Positions 31,979 to 40,762 of a DNA stretch of 64,000 bases are shown here, piece by piece. How positions within the stretch are numbered: the stretch's first letter is position 1; each line of letters begins with the position of its first letter. The notes under the pieces are model-generated. The model searched no databases. It was not told the origin of the DNA and was given only the letters and a program-made list of their open reading frames with translations. Origin of the DNA: Qipengyuania proteolytica (GTDB lineage: Bacteria > Pseudomonadota > Alphaproteobacteria > Sphingomonadales > Sphingomonadaceae); NCBI RefSeq assembly GCF_019711565.1, contig NZ_JAIGNN010000001.1:558001-622000 (forward strand), given 5' to 3'. A program made the translations under genes and the position numbers.

Positions 31979-31985
31979 TTCGTTT

Positions 31986-32594
31986 ATGGGCATCATGGAA
32001 ATCATCGGGATTGCAGGCAGCGTGAGCCTGCTGGCGGGTTGGAGACTCTATCTCTGCATCTTCGCGACCGGCCTTGCGATGCGGATGGATGTCTTGCCCC
32101 TGCCCGAGCACCTGGCGGCGCTCGACGTGCTGGCGAGCCCGTGGGTCATGGCCATCGCCGCACTGGCCGCCGTGGCCGAGTTCTTCGCCGACAAGGTGAT
32201 GTGGCTCGATAGCGCCTGGGATGCGGTCCACACCCTGGTGCGGCCGATCGGCGGGGCGCTGCTGGCGCTGGCCATCGTCGACCCTTCCGACCCCATGACG
32301 CAGGTGATCGCCTTCATGCTCGGCGGCGGCGCGAGCCTGGCCGCGCATGCCGGAAAGGCGGGCGCGCGCGGTGTCGTCAATGCCAGCCCCGAGCCGGTGA
32401 GCAATGTCGCGGTCTCGACCGTGGAGGACGTCGCGACGATCGGCCTGCTCTATTTCGCTTACGAATACCCGGTTGCCGCAGCCGGCATCGCGCTGGTGCT
32501 GCTGGCCCTGACGATCGGGCTGCTGGTGCTCGCGCGGCGGGTGATCGGCAAGCTGCTAGGCAGGCGCCGACCGGCCGGGGGAGAGCGGATCTAG
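31986..32594 (+). CDS. DUF4126 membrane protein
   Basis: The 202-residue protein is hydrophobic with about five transmembrane segments and matches the DUF4126 family (IIGIAGSVSLLAGWRLYLCIF at the start, SPWVMAIAALAAVAEFFADKV, then GGGASLAAHAGKAGAR). Function is unknown. Start choice: ATG 31986 has GGAGGA nine bases upstream, within a hairpin arm; an ATG nine bases later is the alternative. It faces the PHA depolymerase gene, with 18 bases between the stops. Confidence 0.85.
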   Translation: MGIMEIIGIAGSVSLLAGWRLYLCIFATGLAMRMDVLPLPEHLAALDVLASPWVMAIAALAAVAEFFADKVMWLDSAWDAVHTLVRPIGGALLALAIVDPSDPMTQVIAFMLGGGASLAAHAGKAGARGVVNASPEPVSNVAVSTVEDVATIGLLYFAYEYPVAAAGIALVLLALTIGLLVLARRVIGKLLGRRRPAGGERI

Positions 32595-32612
32595 CGGGGC
32601 AAGTCCGGCGCC

Positions 32613-33863
32613 TCACCCATGTGCGGCGATGAACTCCTCGACCACCGGCGCGATCTTGGTGCGCCAGCGGCTGCCGTTGAAGATGCCGTAATGGCCCGCG
32701 CCTTCGGCCATGTAGTAGCGCTTCTTCCTGTCCGAGAGTTTCGGAGTCAGGTCGAGTGCGGCCTTGGTCTGGCCCAGGCCCGAAATGTCGTCGCGCTCGC
32801 CCTCGATTGCCAAGAGCGCGGTGGCGGTGATGTCGCCGAGGTCCACCCTCTTGCCGCGGTGGACGAAGGTGCCGTTGGGCAGGGCGTGGGTCTGGAACAC
32901 TTCCTCGACCGTCTGGAGATAGAATTCCGCCGTCATGTCGCACACGCTGCGGTATTCGTCGTAAAAGTCCTTGGTCGCCTGCGCACTGTCCTGGTCGCCG
33001 ACGGTGAGGTGTTTGAACATCTCGTAGTGGCTCATCATGTGGTTGCCGAGATTCATGCTCATGAAGCCCGCAAGCTGCATGAACCCGGGATAGACTCTGC
33101 GTCCTGCGCCGCGATACTGCATCGGCACGGTGGCGATGACGTTGTGGCGGAACCACTCGATCGGGCGCTCCATCGCGAGGTCGTTGACGCTGGTCGGCGA
33201 ACAGCGCGTGTCGATCGGGCCGCCCATCATGGTGAGGGTTTTCGGCGTGCAAAGATGCGCGTCGCGATTCATGATCGCGGTCGCCGCGAAGACGGGGACC
33301 GAAGGTTGGCACACCGCCATGACATGTGCGCCACCCCCAGTTTCATCGGGCCCGATATGTTCGAGGAAGCCGATCACGTAGTCGATGTAATCGTCGAGGT
33401 CGAAGGTCCCTTCGTGCAGCGGGACGGTCTTGGCGTCGGACCAGTCGGTGACGAACACGCGGTAGCGCTCCAGCATCCGCTCGACCGTGCCGCGCAGCAG
33501 GGTCGCATAATGGCCGCTCATCGGCGCAACGACCAGCAGGCGCGGCGCGTCTTCGGGCAGGCTTTCGCGGTAGAACTCCTTGAGGTCGCCGAACGGGCGG
33601 TTGACCACGGTGGATTCCACCACCGGATGGCTGGTGCCGTCGAGCTCGACTGCCTCTATTCCCCAAGCGGGTTTCCCGTAGGGCGCCGCGGCATGGGCGA
33701 AGACTTCGAGTGCGCTTGCGGCCATCGGGCCCAGCCCGAGATAGCCCAGGGGCCCATAATTGAATGGGTTGGCCGGATTGGAGAGCATTTCTGCCCCGAT
33801 CGAAGCCCAGGAACTGGCCGAGTTGAGCCAGCTGCGCTGCAGCTCATAGGCGTGGTAAAGCAT
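32613..33863 (-). CDS. phaZ: Intracellular polyhydroxyalkanoate depolymerase
   Basis: PhaZ breaks down PHA granules in the cytoplasm. The 416-residue protein matches the intracellular PHB depolymerase family: MLYHAYELQRSWLNSASSWA at the N-terminus, the nucleophile Cys in AVCQPSVP (this group uses Cys instead of Ser), and catalytic His in the C-terminal segment GAGHYGIFNG. The alpha/beta-hydrolase order is complete. It is divergent from an ABC exporter, and the spacer holds a TGC-rich palindrome. With phaB at 5.6 kb it implies that the organism stores PHA. Confidence 0.92.
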   Translation of the reverse strand: MLYHAYELQRSWLNSASSWASIGAEMLSNPANPFNYGPLGYLGLGPMAASALEVFAHAAAPYGKPAWGIEAVELDGTSHPVVESTVVNRPFGDLKEFYRESLPEDAPRLLVVAPMSGHYATLLRGTVERMLERYRVFVTDWSDAKTVPLHEGTFDLDDYIDYVIGFLEHIGPDETGGGAHVMAVCQPSVPVFAATAIMNRDAHLCTPKTLTMMGGPIDTRCSPTSVNDLAMERPIEWFRHNVIATVPMQYRGAGRRVYPGFMQLAGFMSMNLGNHMMSHYEMFKHLTVGDQDSAQATKDFYDEYRSVCDMTAEFYLQTVEEVFQTHALPNGTFVHRGKRVDLGDITATALLAIEGERDDISGLGQTKAALDLTPKLSDRKKRYYMAEGAGHYGIFNGSRWRTKIAPVVEEFIAAHG

Positions 33864-33938
33864 GCGTATCCCCTGCTGGCCGACCGGTTGTTATAGTGCC
33901 GTGCCTCTCCGTAGACCGTCCATCCTGACGGGATTGGT

Positions 33939-33958
33939 TGCATTGTGCAATGCACAAT
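33939..33958. promoter_or_regulatory. Nested palindrome between phaZ and the ABC exporter
   Basis: ATTGTGC-AAT-GCACAAT (33942-33958) is a perfect inverted repeat, and the overlapping TGCATTG-TG-CAATGCA (33939-33954) is another. A further half-site ATTGTGCC occurs at 33966. It lies about 75-95 bases before the phaZ start. PhaR-type regulators bind TGC-rich inverted repeats, so an operator is plausible. The regulator is not in the window. Confidence 0.45.
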
Positions 33959-34026
33959 CGTCCCAATTGTGCCGAACGGCGCCTTGCCCTGTGGATTTTC
34001 GGCCCGGTCGGACCTAGGTGGGGGTC

Positions 34027-35853
34027 ATGGACGGGCAAATCGACGACAAGGCGCAAAAGCGCCGCCGCTTCGGGCGCAAAGGCAGGGCCGGCGAACCGCG
34101 CGAACGGTCGCTCAAGCCACTGCGCATGGTGTGGCAGTCGGCCACGAAATACCCGGGTCATGTCGCGCTGGCGGTGATCGCGCTATTCATCACCGCGGCC
34201 GCAACGCTGGCGATTCCGGCCGGGTTCAAGATGGTGATCGACAAGGGCTTCGCGGAAGGGGCCGATCCTGAAGCAATGGGCCGCTGGTTCCGCTATCTGC
34301 TGATGATCGTCGGCGTACTCGCGATAGGTACGGCCATGCGGTTCTATTTCGTCAGCTGGCTCGGCGAGCGTGTGGTCGCCGATATCCGTCTGCGCGTGCA
34401 GGAAAACCTGCTGCGGCTGGCACCGGGGTTCTACGAAGAGAACAGCCCCAAGGAAATTTCCAGTCGCATGACCAGCGATACGGCGCTGATCGAAACCGTT
34501 GTCGGCACAACCGTGTCGGTGGCGCTGCGCAACACGCTGATGGCCATCGGCGGGACGGCCTATCTCTTCTGGCTTGTGCCTAGCCTGACGCTGGGCCTGT
34601 TCCTGATCATCCCATGCGTCGTCGTTCCGATCACCTATTTCGGGCGGCGCCTGCGCAAGGTTAGCCGGACCAGCCAGGACCGGGTGGCCGATATCGGGGC
34701 GATGGTCACCGAAGTGCTCGGCGCGATGAAGATCGTCCAGGGCTTCAATCAGGAAACCCGCGAGCACCAGCGGTTCGAGGAAGCGGTAGAGCGAACGTTC
34801 AGCGTCGCCAAGCGCCGGGTGATCATCCGCGCGATCATGACCGCAGTCGTGATCCTGTGCGTTTTCGGCGGCATTACCATGCTGGTGTGGCGCGGCGCGG
34901 AAGCCGTGGGCGAAGGCACGATCTCCGGTGGCACCATCGCCGCTTTCGTCCTGACAGCCGGTCTGGTGGCGGGTGCGTTCGGTGCACTGACCGAGGTCTA
35001 TGGCGACTTGCTGCGGGGCGCGGGAGCGGCGAGCCGCCTTGCCGAACTGCTCGAGGAAAAGCCGACCATCACCGCGCCGGCGCGGCCGCAGGCTTTGCCG
35101 GCACCACCGCGCGGCAGCCTGTCTTTTCGGAACGTTACCTTCCGCTATCCTACGCGGCTCGAAACCCCGGCGATCAGCGATTTCAGCCTCGAGGTCGAAC
35201 CGGGCGAGACCGTCGCTATTGTCGGCCCCTCGGGCGCGGGCAAGTCGACCATATTCCAGCTCGCCGAACGGTTCTACGACCCGCAGGCGGGCTCGATCCG
35301 GCTCGACGGCGTGCCGCTGACCAGTGCCGATCCCGCGGAAATCCGCCGTCGCATGGCGTATGTCCCGCAGGAAGGGGTGCTGTTCAGCGCCAACGCCCGC
35401 GACAACCTGCGCTACGGCAACTGGGACGCGAGTGACGAGGATATCTGGGCCGCCGCGCGTGCCGCCAATGCAGCCGAGTTCCTCGAAAAGCTGCCGCAGG
35501 GTCTCGACACCTATCTCGGCGAAAGCGGCACGCAGCTTTCGGGCGGCCAGCGCCAGCGCATGGCGATCGCCCGTGCCCTGTTGCGCGATGCACCCATCCT
35601 GCTGCTCGACGAAGCGACCAGTGCGCTCGATGCGGAAAGCGAGAAGCTGGTGCAGGACGCGCTCGAGCACCTCATGGAAGACCGCACGACGCTTGTCATC
35701 GCCCACCGGCTCTCGACCGTTCGCGCTGCCGACCGGATCGTGGTCATGGAAGACGGGCGGATTGTCGAACAGGGTACGCACGACGCGCTCTCGGCCAACG
35801 GCGGCCTGTATGCTCGGCTCGCCAAGCTGCAATTCGTGCTCGAAGAGACCTGA
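34027..35853 (+). CDS. ABC exporter, fused permease and ATPase
   Basis: The 608-residue half-transporter has an N-terminal six-helix exporter domain (residues about 30-325) and a C-terminal ATPase with Walker A GPSGAGKST, signature LSGGQRQRMAIARAL, Walker B ILLLDEATSALD and the switch His in VIAHRLST. This is the MsbA/multidrug exporter type, working as a homodimer in the inner membrane. The basic N-terminus (DDKAQKRRRFGRKGR) is cytoplasmic. The substrate cannot be read from sequence; lipid, drug or peptide export are options. GTG 34018 is an alternative start. Confidence 0.88.
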   Translation: MDGQIDDKAQKRRRFGRKGRAGEPRERSLKPLRMVWQSATKYPGHVALAVIALFITAAATLAIPAGFKMVIDKGFAEGADPEAMGRWFRYLLMIVGVLAIGTAMRFYFVSWLGERVVADIRLRVQENLLRLAPGFYEENSPKEISSRMTSDTALIETVVGTTVSVALRNTLMAIGGTAYLFWLVPSLTLGLFLIIPCVVVPITYFGRRLRKVSRTSQDRVADIGAMVTEVLGAMKIVQGFNQETREHQRFEEAVERTFSVAKRRVIIRAIMTAVVILCVFGGITMLVWRGAEAVGEGTISGGTIAAFVLTAGLVAGAFGALTEVYGDLLRGAGAASRLAELLEEKPTITAPARPQALPAPPRGSLSFRNVTFRYPTRLETPAISDFSLEVEPGETVAIVGPSGAGKSTIFQLAERFYDPQAGSIRLDGVPLTSADPAEIRRRMAYVPQEGVLFSANARDNLRYGNWDASDEDIWAAARAANAAEFLEKLPQGLDTYLGESGTQLSGGQRQRMAIARALLRDAPILLLDEATSALDAESEKLVQDALEHLMEDRTTLVIAHRLSTVRAADRIVVMEDGRIVEQGTHDALSANGGLYARLAKLQFVLEET

Positions 35854-35977
35854 TTTCTCGGCCAATGACGTCACGAAGCCGATGAACGCCTTCGCGACTG
35901 CGGTGGATGGTGGTACCGCTGCGCCATTCTGATTCCGGCCCGTTCGGGCCGCGATCCTGTATTGGGAGACTGCATCG

Positions 35978-38119
35978 ATGATCCGTAACCTGCTTGCCGT
36001 CGGCGCAAGCGCCCTGGCGCTTACCCTCGCGACGCCGGCTCTTGCCGACCACCACGAAGAAAAGAAGACTGAGCAAGCTACCCCGCTGCCGACGATGAGC
36101 TTCGGCACCTGGGGCTTCGATCCGGCCTCGCTCTCCCCTGACATCGATCCGGGTGACGACTTTTTCGCCTATGCCAACCAGAAGTGGCTCGACGAGAACC
36201 CGCTGCCGCCCGAATTCAGCCGCTTCGGTGCCTTCAACCTGCTGCGCGAGAAGTCGACCAGCGACGTCAAGGCTCTGGTGGACGAACTCAACGCCAAGGA
36301 TCCCGCAACGCTGACTGCCGACGAGCAGCGCATCGTTGCGGTATATGATTCCTATCTCGATACGGCTGCGATCGATGCGAATGGCCTCGCGCAGGCGCAG
36401 CCCTACCTCAATCAGATCATTGCCGCGGATTCGCTCGACAAGCTGCTGACCTTGTGGGCCATGCCCGGCATGCCCTCGCCGCTCGGCGGCCAGGTCGAAG
36501 TCGATGCGAAAGAAACCGATCGCTACTCGGTCTATCTCGGCACCGGCGGGCTGGGCCTGCCCGATCGCGACTATTACACCGACACCACCGAAAAGGGCGA
36601 GAACATCAAGGCGAAGTACAGGGAGTACCTCGCCTTCCTGTTCGGCAAGGCCGGCTATGCCGATCCTGAAGCGGCCACCGCTGCAGTCTATGCCTTCGAA
36701 GACAAGATCGCCCGCAACGTTGCTTCCGACCGCGCGGCAAGCCGCAACGCGGATCTTTTCTACAGCCCGTTCACCCCGGCAGAGCTGTCGGATCTGGCCG
36801 GCGATTTCCCGTTGCAGACCATGATCAGTGCATCTGGCTTCGGCGATACCGATCGCTACATCGTCACCGACCTGAGGCCAAGCGCCGAACGCGCCAAGGA
36901 ACTCGGCCTGACGGACGAAACCATGGCCAAGCTGGGTTCGGGTTTCGAAGGCATGCTCGAGCTGCTCGAGAACACCCCGGTCGCAACGCTGCAGGCTTGG
37001 ACCATCAAGGAGTTCATGGAGAACAATTCCTCCATCCTCGGCTCGGAAATCGATGCGGCGGACTTCGCCTTCTTCGGCACGCTGCTAAACGGCACGCCCG
37101 AACAGCGCCCGCGCTGGAAGCGGGCGATCGGGGAGACGGAGAGCCTGTTCGGCGAACTGCTCGGCAAGTCGTATGCCGCGCGCTACTTCCCCCCGTCGAG
37201 CAAGGAATCGATGGAAGAGCTCGTCGCGAACCTGCGCAAGGCCATGGCTGCCTCGCTCGACGAAATCGACTGGATGGGCGACGCATCGAAGACGCAGGCC
37301 ATGGCCAAGCTCGCCAGCTTCGACCCGAAGATCGGCTATCGCGACAATCTCGAGACCTACGAGGGCCTCGAAGTCGAGGCGGGCAATCCCCTGGCCAACC
37401 GGTTCGCGGCGGCCCGCTGGAACTGGCAGGACAATCTCGATAAGCTGGGCGAACCCATCGATCGCACCGAGTGGGGCATGCTGCCGCAGACGGTGAATGC
37501 CTATTACAACCCGCTCAAGAACGAGATCGTCTTCCCGGCGGGCATCCTGCAGCAGCCGTTTTTCGGGCCGGATGCGGACCTGGCCGTTAATTACGGCGCC
37601 ATCGGCGGCGTGATCGGCCACGAAATGGGCCATGGATTCGACGACCAGGGTTCGAAGTTCGACGCCACCGGTGCGCTGCGCAACTGGTGGACCGACGAGG
37701 ACCGCGCCAATTTCGACAAACTGACCGATGCGCTTGTCGCCCAGTACGACAAGTTCTGCCCGCTCGACGAAGGCAAGACCTGCGTCAACGGGCGCCTGAC
37801 CCTTGGCGAGAATATCGGCGATCTCGGCGGGCTCAGCATGGCCTATCGCGCCTACAAGCTGGCAACCGCGGGCAAGGATGTGCCGGTGATCGACGGCCTG
37901 ACCGGCGACCAGCGCTTCTTCCTTGCCTGGGCTCAGGTATGGCGCGCCACCCAGCGCGAAGACGCTCTTCGCCAGCAGCTGCGTACCGATCCGCACAGCC
38001 CGTCTTATTACCGGGTCAACGGCATCGTCCGCAATTTCGACGAGTGGTACGAGGCGTTCGGTATCACCCCGGACGACGAACTCTATCTGCCGCCGGAACA
38101 GCGCATTCGCATCTGGTAA
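35978..38119 (+). CDS. M13 family zinc metallopeptidase (PepO/neprilysin type)
   Basis: The 713-residue protein has a signal peptide (residues 1-23, ending ATPALA) and is periplasmic or secreted. The zinc site is HEMGH at residues 548-552, with the third ligand Glu611 in GENIGDLGG; the C-terminal Trp (RIRIW) matches the family's conserved end. Other marks are NAYYNPLKNEIVFPAGILQ and the N-terminal DDFFAYANQKWLDENP. M13 enzymes cut peptides on the amino side of hydrophobic residues. The region between it and the ABC gene holds GGCCCGTTCGGGCC but no T-tract. A strong terminator follows. Confidence 0.93.
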   Translation: MIRNLLAVGASALALTLATPALADHHEEKKTEQATPLPTMSFGTWGFDPASLSPDIDPGDDFFAYANQKWLDENPLPPEFSRFGAFNLLREKSTSDVKALVDELNAKDPATLTADEQRIVAVYDSYLDTAAIDANGLAQAQPYLNQIIAADSLDKLLTLWAMPGMPSPLGGQVEVDAKETDRYSVYLGTGGLGLPDRDYYTDTTEKGENIKAKYREYLAFLFGKAGYADPEAATAAVYAFEDKIARNVASDRAASRNADLFYSPFTPAELSDLAGDFPLQTMISASGFGDTDRYIVTDLRPSAERAKELGLTDETMAKLGSGFEGMLELLENTPVATLQAWTIKEFMENNSSILGSEIDAADFAFFGTLLNGTPEQRPRWKRAIGETESLFGELLGKSYAARYFPPSSKESMEELVANLRKAMAASLDEIDWMGDASKTQAMAKLASFDPKIGYRDNLETYEGLEVEAGNPLANRFAAARWNWQDNLDKLGEPIDRTEWGMLPQTVNAYYNPLKNEIVFPAGILQQPFFGPDADLAVNYGAIGGVIGHEMGHGFDDQGSKFDATGALRNWWTDEDRANFDKLTDALVAQYDKFCPLDEGKTCVNGRLTLGENIGDLGGLSMAYRAYKLATAGKDVPVIDGLTGDQRFFLAWAQVWRATQREDALRQQLRTDPHSPSYYRVNGIVRNFDEWYEAFGITPDDELYLPPEQRIRIW

Positions 38120-38144
38120 GGCCGGTTCGTCGCTAAAACACCCG

Positions 38145-38184
38145 AAGGGCGGAGCAGGTCGCTTGACTTGCTCCGCCCTTTCTT
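38145..38184 (+). terminator. Rho-independent terminator after the M13 peptidase
   Basis: A perfect 12-bp stem AAGGGCGGAGCA (38145-38156) and TGCTCCGCCCTT (38169-38180), loop of 12 bases, followed by TTTCTTC. It separates the peptidase from uppP. Confidence 0.85.
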
Positions 38185-38199
38185 CATGGACCGCCGCTA

Positions 38200-39009
38200 A
38201 TGACTACGACCATAACTGCGATCCTGCTCGGCATCCTGGAAGGCCTGACGGAATTCCTGCCCGTTTCTTCGACGGGACACCTGATCCTTGCCCAAGGCTT
38301 CTTCGGTTACGATCCCGCACAATGGAGCCAGTTCAACGTCGTAATCCAGCTGGGCGCCATCCTCGCGGTCGTCGTGTCCTATCGTGCGCTGTTCTGGCAG
38401 ATGGGAACCGGCTTTCTGCGGTGGGAACCCGCGTCGGTGCGCTTTGTGCGCAACATCGTGCTGGGCTTCCTGCCAGCGGCCATCATCGGCTTGCTCGCGA
38501 AGGACGCGATCGAGCTCATGCTGGGCAGTCCCGTGGTCGTGGCGGTTGCGCTGATCGTGGGCGGTATCGCGATCCTCGTGCTCGAAAAGATCATCCCGCC
38601 GGGCGAGGATACCGGTGTGGCGGCATTGTCCTGGAAGGTATGTCTGGCCATCGGGCTCGCTCAGTGTCTCGCCATGATCCCCGGAACCAGCCGCTCCGCA
38701 TCGAGCATTCTCGGCGCGCTCGCGATGGGAGTGGGCCGCAAGACAGCTGCCGAGTTTTCCTTCTTCCTCGCCGTTCCCACCATGCTCGGAGCGGCAACGG
38801 TAAAGATCGCTGACGATCCGGCGATGTTCGCTGGAGGGTCGCTGATCGGATGGGATGAGATCGCCCTCGGCTTCACGGCCGCTTTTCTCACCGCTCTTGC
38901 GGTCATTCGCCTGTTTGTCGCCTACGTCGCAAGGCACGGCTTTTCACCGTTTGCTTGGTACCGGATCGCGCTGGGCAGCGTCGGCCTGTACTGGTTCGTC
39001 CTGGCCTGA
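38200..39009 (+). CDS. uppP: Undecaprenyl-diphosphatase
   Basis: UppP (BacA) dephosphorylates undecaprenyl pyrophosphate to recycle the lipid carrier for peptidoglycan and other envelope polymers; it is a polytopic inner-membrane protein. The 269-residue sequence has the catalytic motif EGLTEFLPVSSTGHLIL near the N-terminus and the second motif PGTSRSASSILGALAMGVGR. Around eight membrane segments are visible. Extra copies give bacitracin resistance in other bacteria. It starts 20 bases downstream of the terminator's last stem base. Confidence 0.95.
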   Translation: MTTTITAILLGILEGLTEFLPVSSTGHLILAQGFFGYDPAQWSQFNVVIQLGAILAVVVSYRALFWQMGTGFLRWEPASVRFVRNIVLGFLPAAIIGLLAKDAIELMLGSPVVVAVALIVGGIAILVLEKIIPPGEDTGVAALSWKVCLAIGLAQCLAMIPGTSRSASSILGALAMGVGRKTAAEFSFFLAVPTMLGAATVKIADDPAMFAGGSLIGWDEIALGFTAAFLTALAVIRLFVAYVARHGFSPFAWYRIALGSVGLYWFVLA

Positions 39010-39103
39010 TTGCGCCATCCGCGGTCTTTTTTTTGACACAAACGCGGAACCATAGCGCGTTCGGGGATTTGATGTCCGGAGAACGAGTATTGGGGATTGT
39101 CCG

Positions 39104-39358
39104 ATGGGCCTTTTGATTCTGATCGTCGTAGGAGCCGTCCTCGGATGGCTGGCGACGATCATCCTGCGTATCGAAGACGGGCGCGGCATTCTTGCCAATG
39201 CTGGTGCTGGTGTCGTCGGTTCGCTGGTCGCCGGCCTGGTCGGCGGAAACGGCTCGATCTTCGGTGCGGTCAGCGGCATTGCCCTGTTGTGGGCCGTGCT
39301 GGGGGCCGTTATCGCGGTCGGGGTCCTGAACCTGGTTCGGCAGCGCGCGTTGCGCTGA
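39104..39358 (+). CDS. GlsB/YeaQ/YmgE-family stress membrane protein
   Basis: The 84-residue protein has three closely packed hydrophobic segments rich in Gly (ILIVVGAVLGWLATIILR, then GRGILANAGAGVVGSLVAGL and GSIFGAVSGIALLWAVLGAV). The GRGILANAGAGVVGS pattern is the hallmark of the transglycosylase-associated/GlsB family of small stress proteins. Members are induced by acid or general stress in other bacteria; their exact role is unclear. No clear EcfG promoter is visible upstream. Confidence 0.88.
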   Translation: MGLLILIVVGAVLGWLATIILRIEDGRGILANAGAGVVGSLVAGLVGGNGSIFGAVSGIALLWAVLGAVIAVGVLNLVRQRALR

Positions 39359-39430
39359 TCCCTAGTTCCATATTTACCACAGAGGAGTTCCGGGGGGAAA
39401 CCCGGCTCCCAATTCAAGGGGAAGTACACC

Positions 39431-39694
39431 ATGAAGTTCAACAAGCTTACTCTCGTCGCTTCGGCTGCCGCTCTTAGCCTCGGTGTCGCTGCATGTGACG
39501 GCGCAAACGAAAATGCCATGGAAGACGCCGGCGAACAGCAGGCCGAAGTCGTGAACGAGCAGGCCGAAGCCATGGAAGACGCCGGCCAGATCACCGACGC
39601 CCAGGAAGACGCCATGACCGACGCTGCCGAAGACCAGGCCGACGCCATGGAAGAACAGGGCGAAGCGATGGACGAAACGGCTCCCGCCGAATAA
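39431..39694 (+). CDS. Small acidic lipoprotein with repeated AMEDAG/DAM pattern
   Basis: The 87-residue precursor has a lipoprotein signal ending LGVAACDG (lipobox Cys about residue 22). Asp follows the Cys, which in enterobacteria marks retention in the inner membrane. The mature part is helical, with repeated variants of AMEDAG and DAM (EDAGEQQ, AMEDAGQI, EDAMTDAAED, DAMEEQG), giving a strongly acidic coiled surface. Similar proteins are encoded at 46.5 kb and 46.3 kb. Function is unknown. AAGGGGAAG precedes the ATG and a bidirectional terminator follows. Confidence 0.7.
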   Translation: MKFNKLTLVASAAALSLGVAACDGANENAMEDAGEQQAEVVNEQAEAMEDAGQITDAQEDAMTDAAEDQADAMEEQGEAMDETAPAE

Positions 39695-39720
39695 TCGCCC
39701 GCATCGAAGTCGAAAAGAAA

Positions 39721-39750
39721 ACGGCCCGGGAGCGATCCCGGGCCGTTTTT
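39721..39750. terminator. Bidirectional terminator between the lipoprotein gene and phhA
   Basis: A perfect 11-bp stem ACGGCCCGGGA/TCCCGGGCCGT with loop GCGA. On the plus strand TTTTT follows; on the minus strand TTTTCTTTTC follows. It can end both convergent transcripts. Confidence 0.92.
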
Positions 39751-39767
39751 CTGTGGCGGGCGGGCAA

Positions 39768-40706
39768 TCAGACGGGCTTTGCGCCGCTCCCGCGTCCGCC
39801 GCGCAGCGTATATTCGAGCGTGCCCTCGTTCACCACGTAATCGACGTCGATCACCGCGGTATTGGCATAGGTGAAACCGGGGCCGAGGTGCCGGTAGAGC
39901 TTGTCGAAATCGCGTTCTACCGTCTGGCGGTAAAGATCCTCGAAGGTCTCGATCACGAAGTATGTCGGCTGCAGGTCGCTGATCACGTAATCGGTGCGCA
40001 TGACCCGGTCGACATTCAGCATGATCCGGTTGGGGCTCTGTGCCTCGGTCGCGTAGACCACTTCAGTAGGGCCCGAGAGAATCCCGGCACCATAGGCCTT
40101 GATCCCGTCCTGCTCCTGGATCAGCCCGAACTCGACCGTGTACCAGTAGAGGGAGCCGAGCGCCTTCAGCCGGTTGTAGCGCATCGCCTTCCACCCGGCG
40201 CGGCCATATTCCTGCATGTAATCCGCATAGACCGGGTCGGTCAGCATCGGCACGTGGCCGAAGACGTCGTGGAAGACGTCGGGCTCCTGGATGTAATCGA
40301 AGGTCTCGCGCGTGCGGATGAAATTGCCTGCCGGGAACCGCCGGTTGGCGAGGTGCCAGAAGAACACGTGATCGGGGATCAGCATCGGCACCGGCACGAC
40401 GGTCCATCCGGTCAGCGCGTTCAGATCCTCCGACAGCTTGCCGAATTCGGGAACGCCGCCGCGGTCGAGATTGAGTTTCTGCAGGCCGGCCATGAACGCG
40501 CTCGCCGCGCGGCCCGGCAGGACCTCCATCTGGCGGGCGAACAGGTCGTTCCAGATTGCGTCGTCGTCGCTATCGTAGACTTTCTGCTTGGGCTCGAGCC
40601 AGTCGTCGCCGACATGCTCGGGCTTTTTCAGCGGTGCGGTGAAGACATCCGCCGGAAGATCGGGCAGACGGCTAAAGTCCTGTTCGGGTTCTGCAAGTGT
40701 CGCCAT
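39768..40706 (-). CDS. phhA: Phenylalanine 4-monooxygenase
   Basis: PhhA hydroxylates phenylalanine to tyrosine using tetrahydropterin, O2 and non-heme iron in the cytoplasm. The 312-residue monomeric bacterial form has the iron-binding pair in EPDVFHDVFGHVPML (two His) and the downstream Glu ligand in YWYTVEFGLI. The pterin region (GAGILSGPTEVVYA) is present. I chose ATG 40706 (MATLAEPEQDFSRLP); a longer frame lacks conserved sequence. It is divergent from ppk2 with 56 bases between starts. No pterin dehydratase (phhB) is adjacent. Confidence 0.93.
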   Translation of the reverse strand: MATLAEPEQDFSRLPDLPADVFTAPLKKPEHVGDDWLEPKQKVYDSDDDAIWNDLFARQMEVLPGRAASAFMAGLQKLNLDRGGVPEFGKLSEDLNALTGWTVVPVPMLIPDHVFFWHLANRRFPAGNFIRTRETFDYIQEPDVFHDVFGHVPMLTDPVYADYMQEYGRAGWKAMRYNRLKALGSLYWYTVEFGLIQEQDGIKAYGAGILSGPTEVVYATEAQSPNRIMLNVDRVMRTDYVISDLQPTYFVIETFEDLYRQTVERDFDKLYRHLGPGFTYANTAVIDVDYVVNEGTLEYTLRGGRGSGAKPV

Positions 40707-40762
40707 ATCGTTGCCGATGATACTAGCTTTCGGCGCGGCGCACAAATCGGGAGATGGAGCCG

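Noticed and set aside
39046-39103. GGAAC before the GlsB-type gene as EcfG promoter
   Set aside because: CGTT occurs only about 8 bases later instead of 16-17, so the spacing does not fit.
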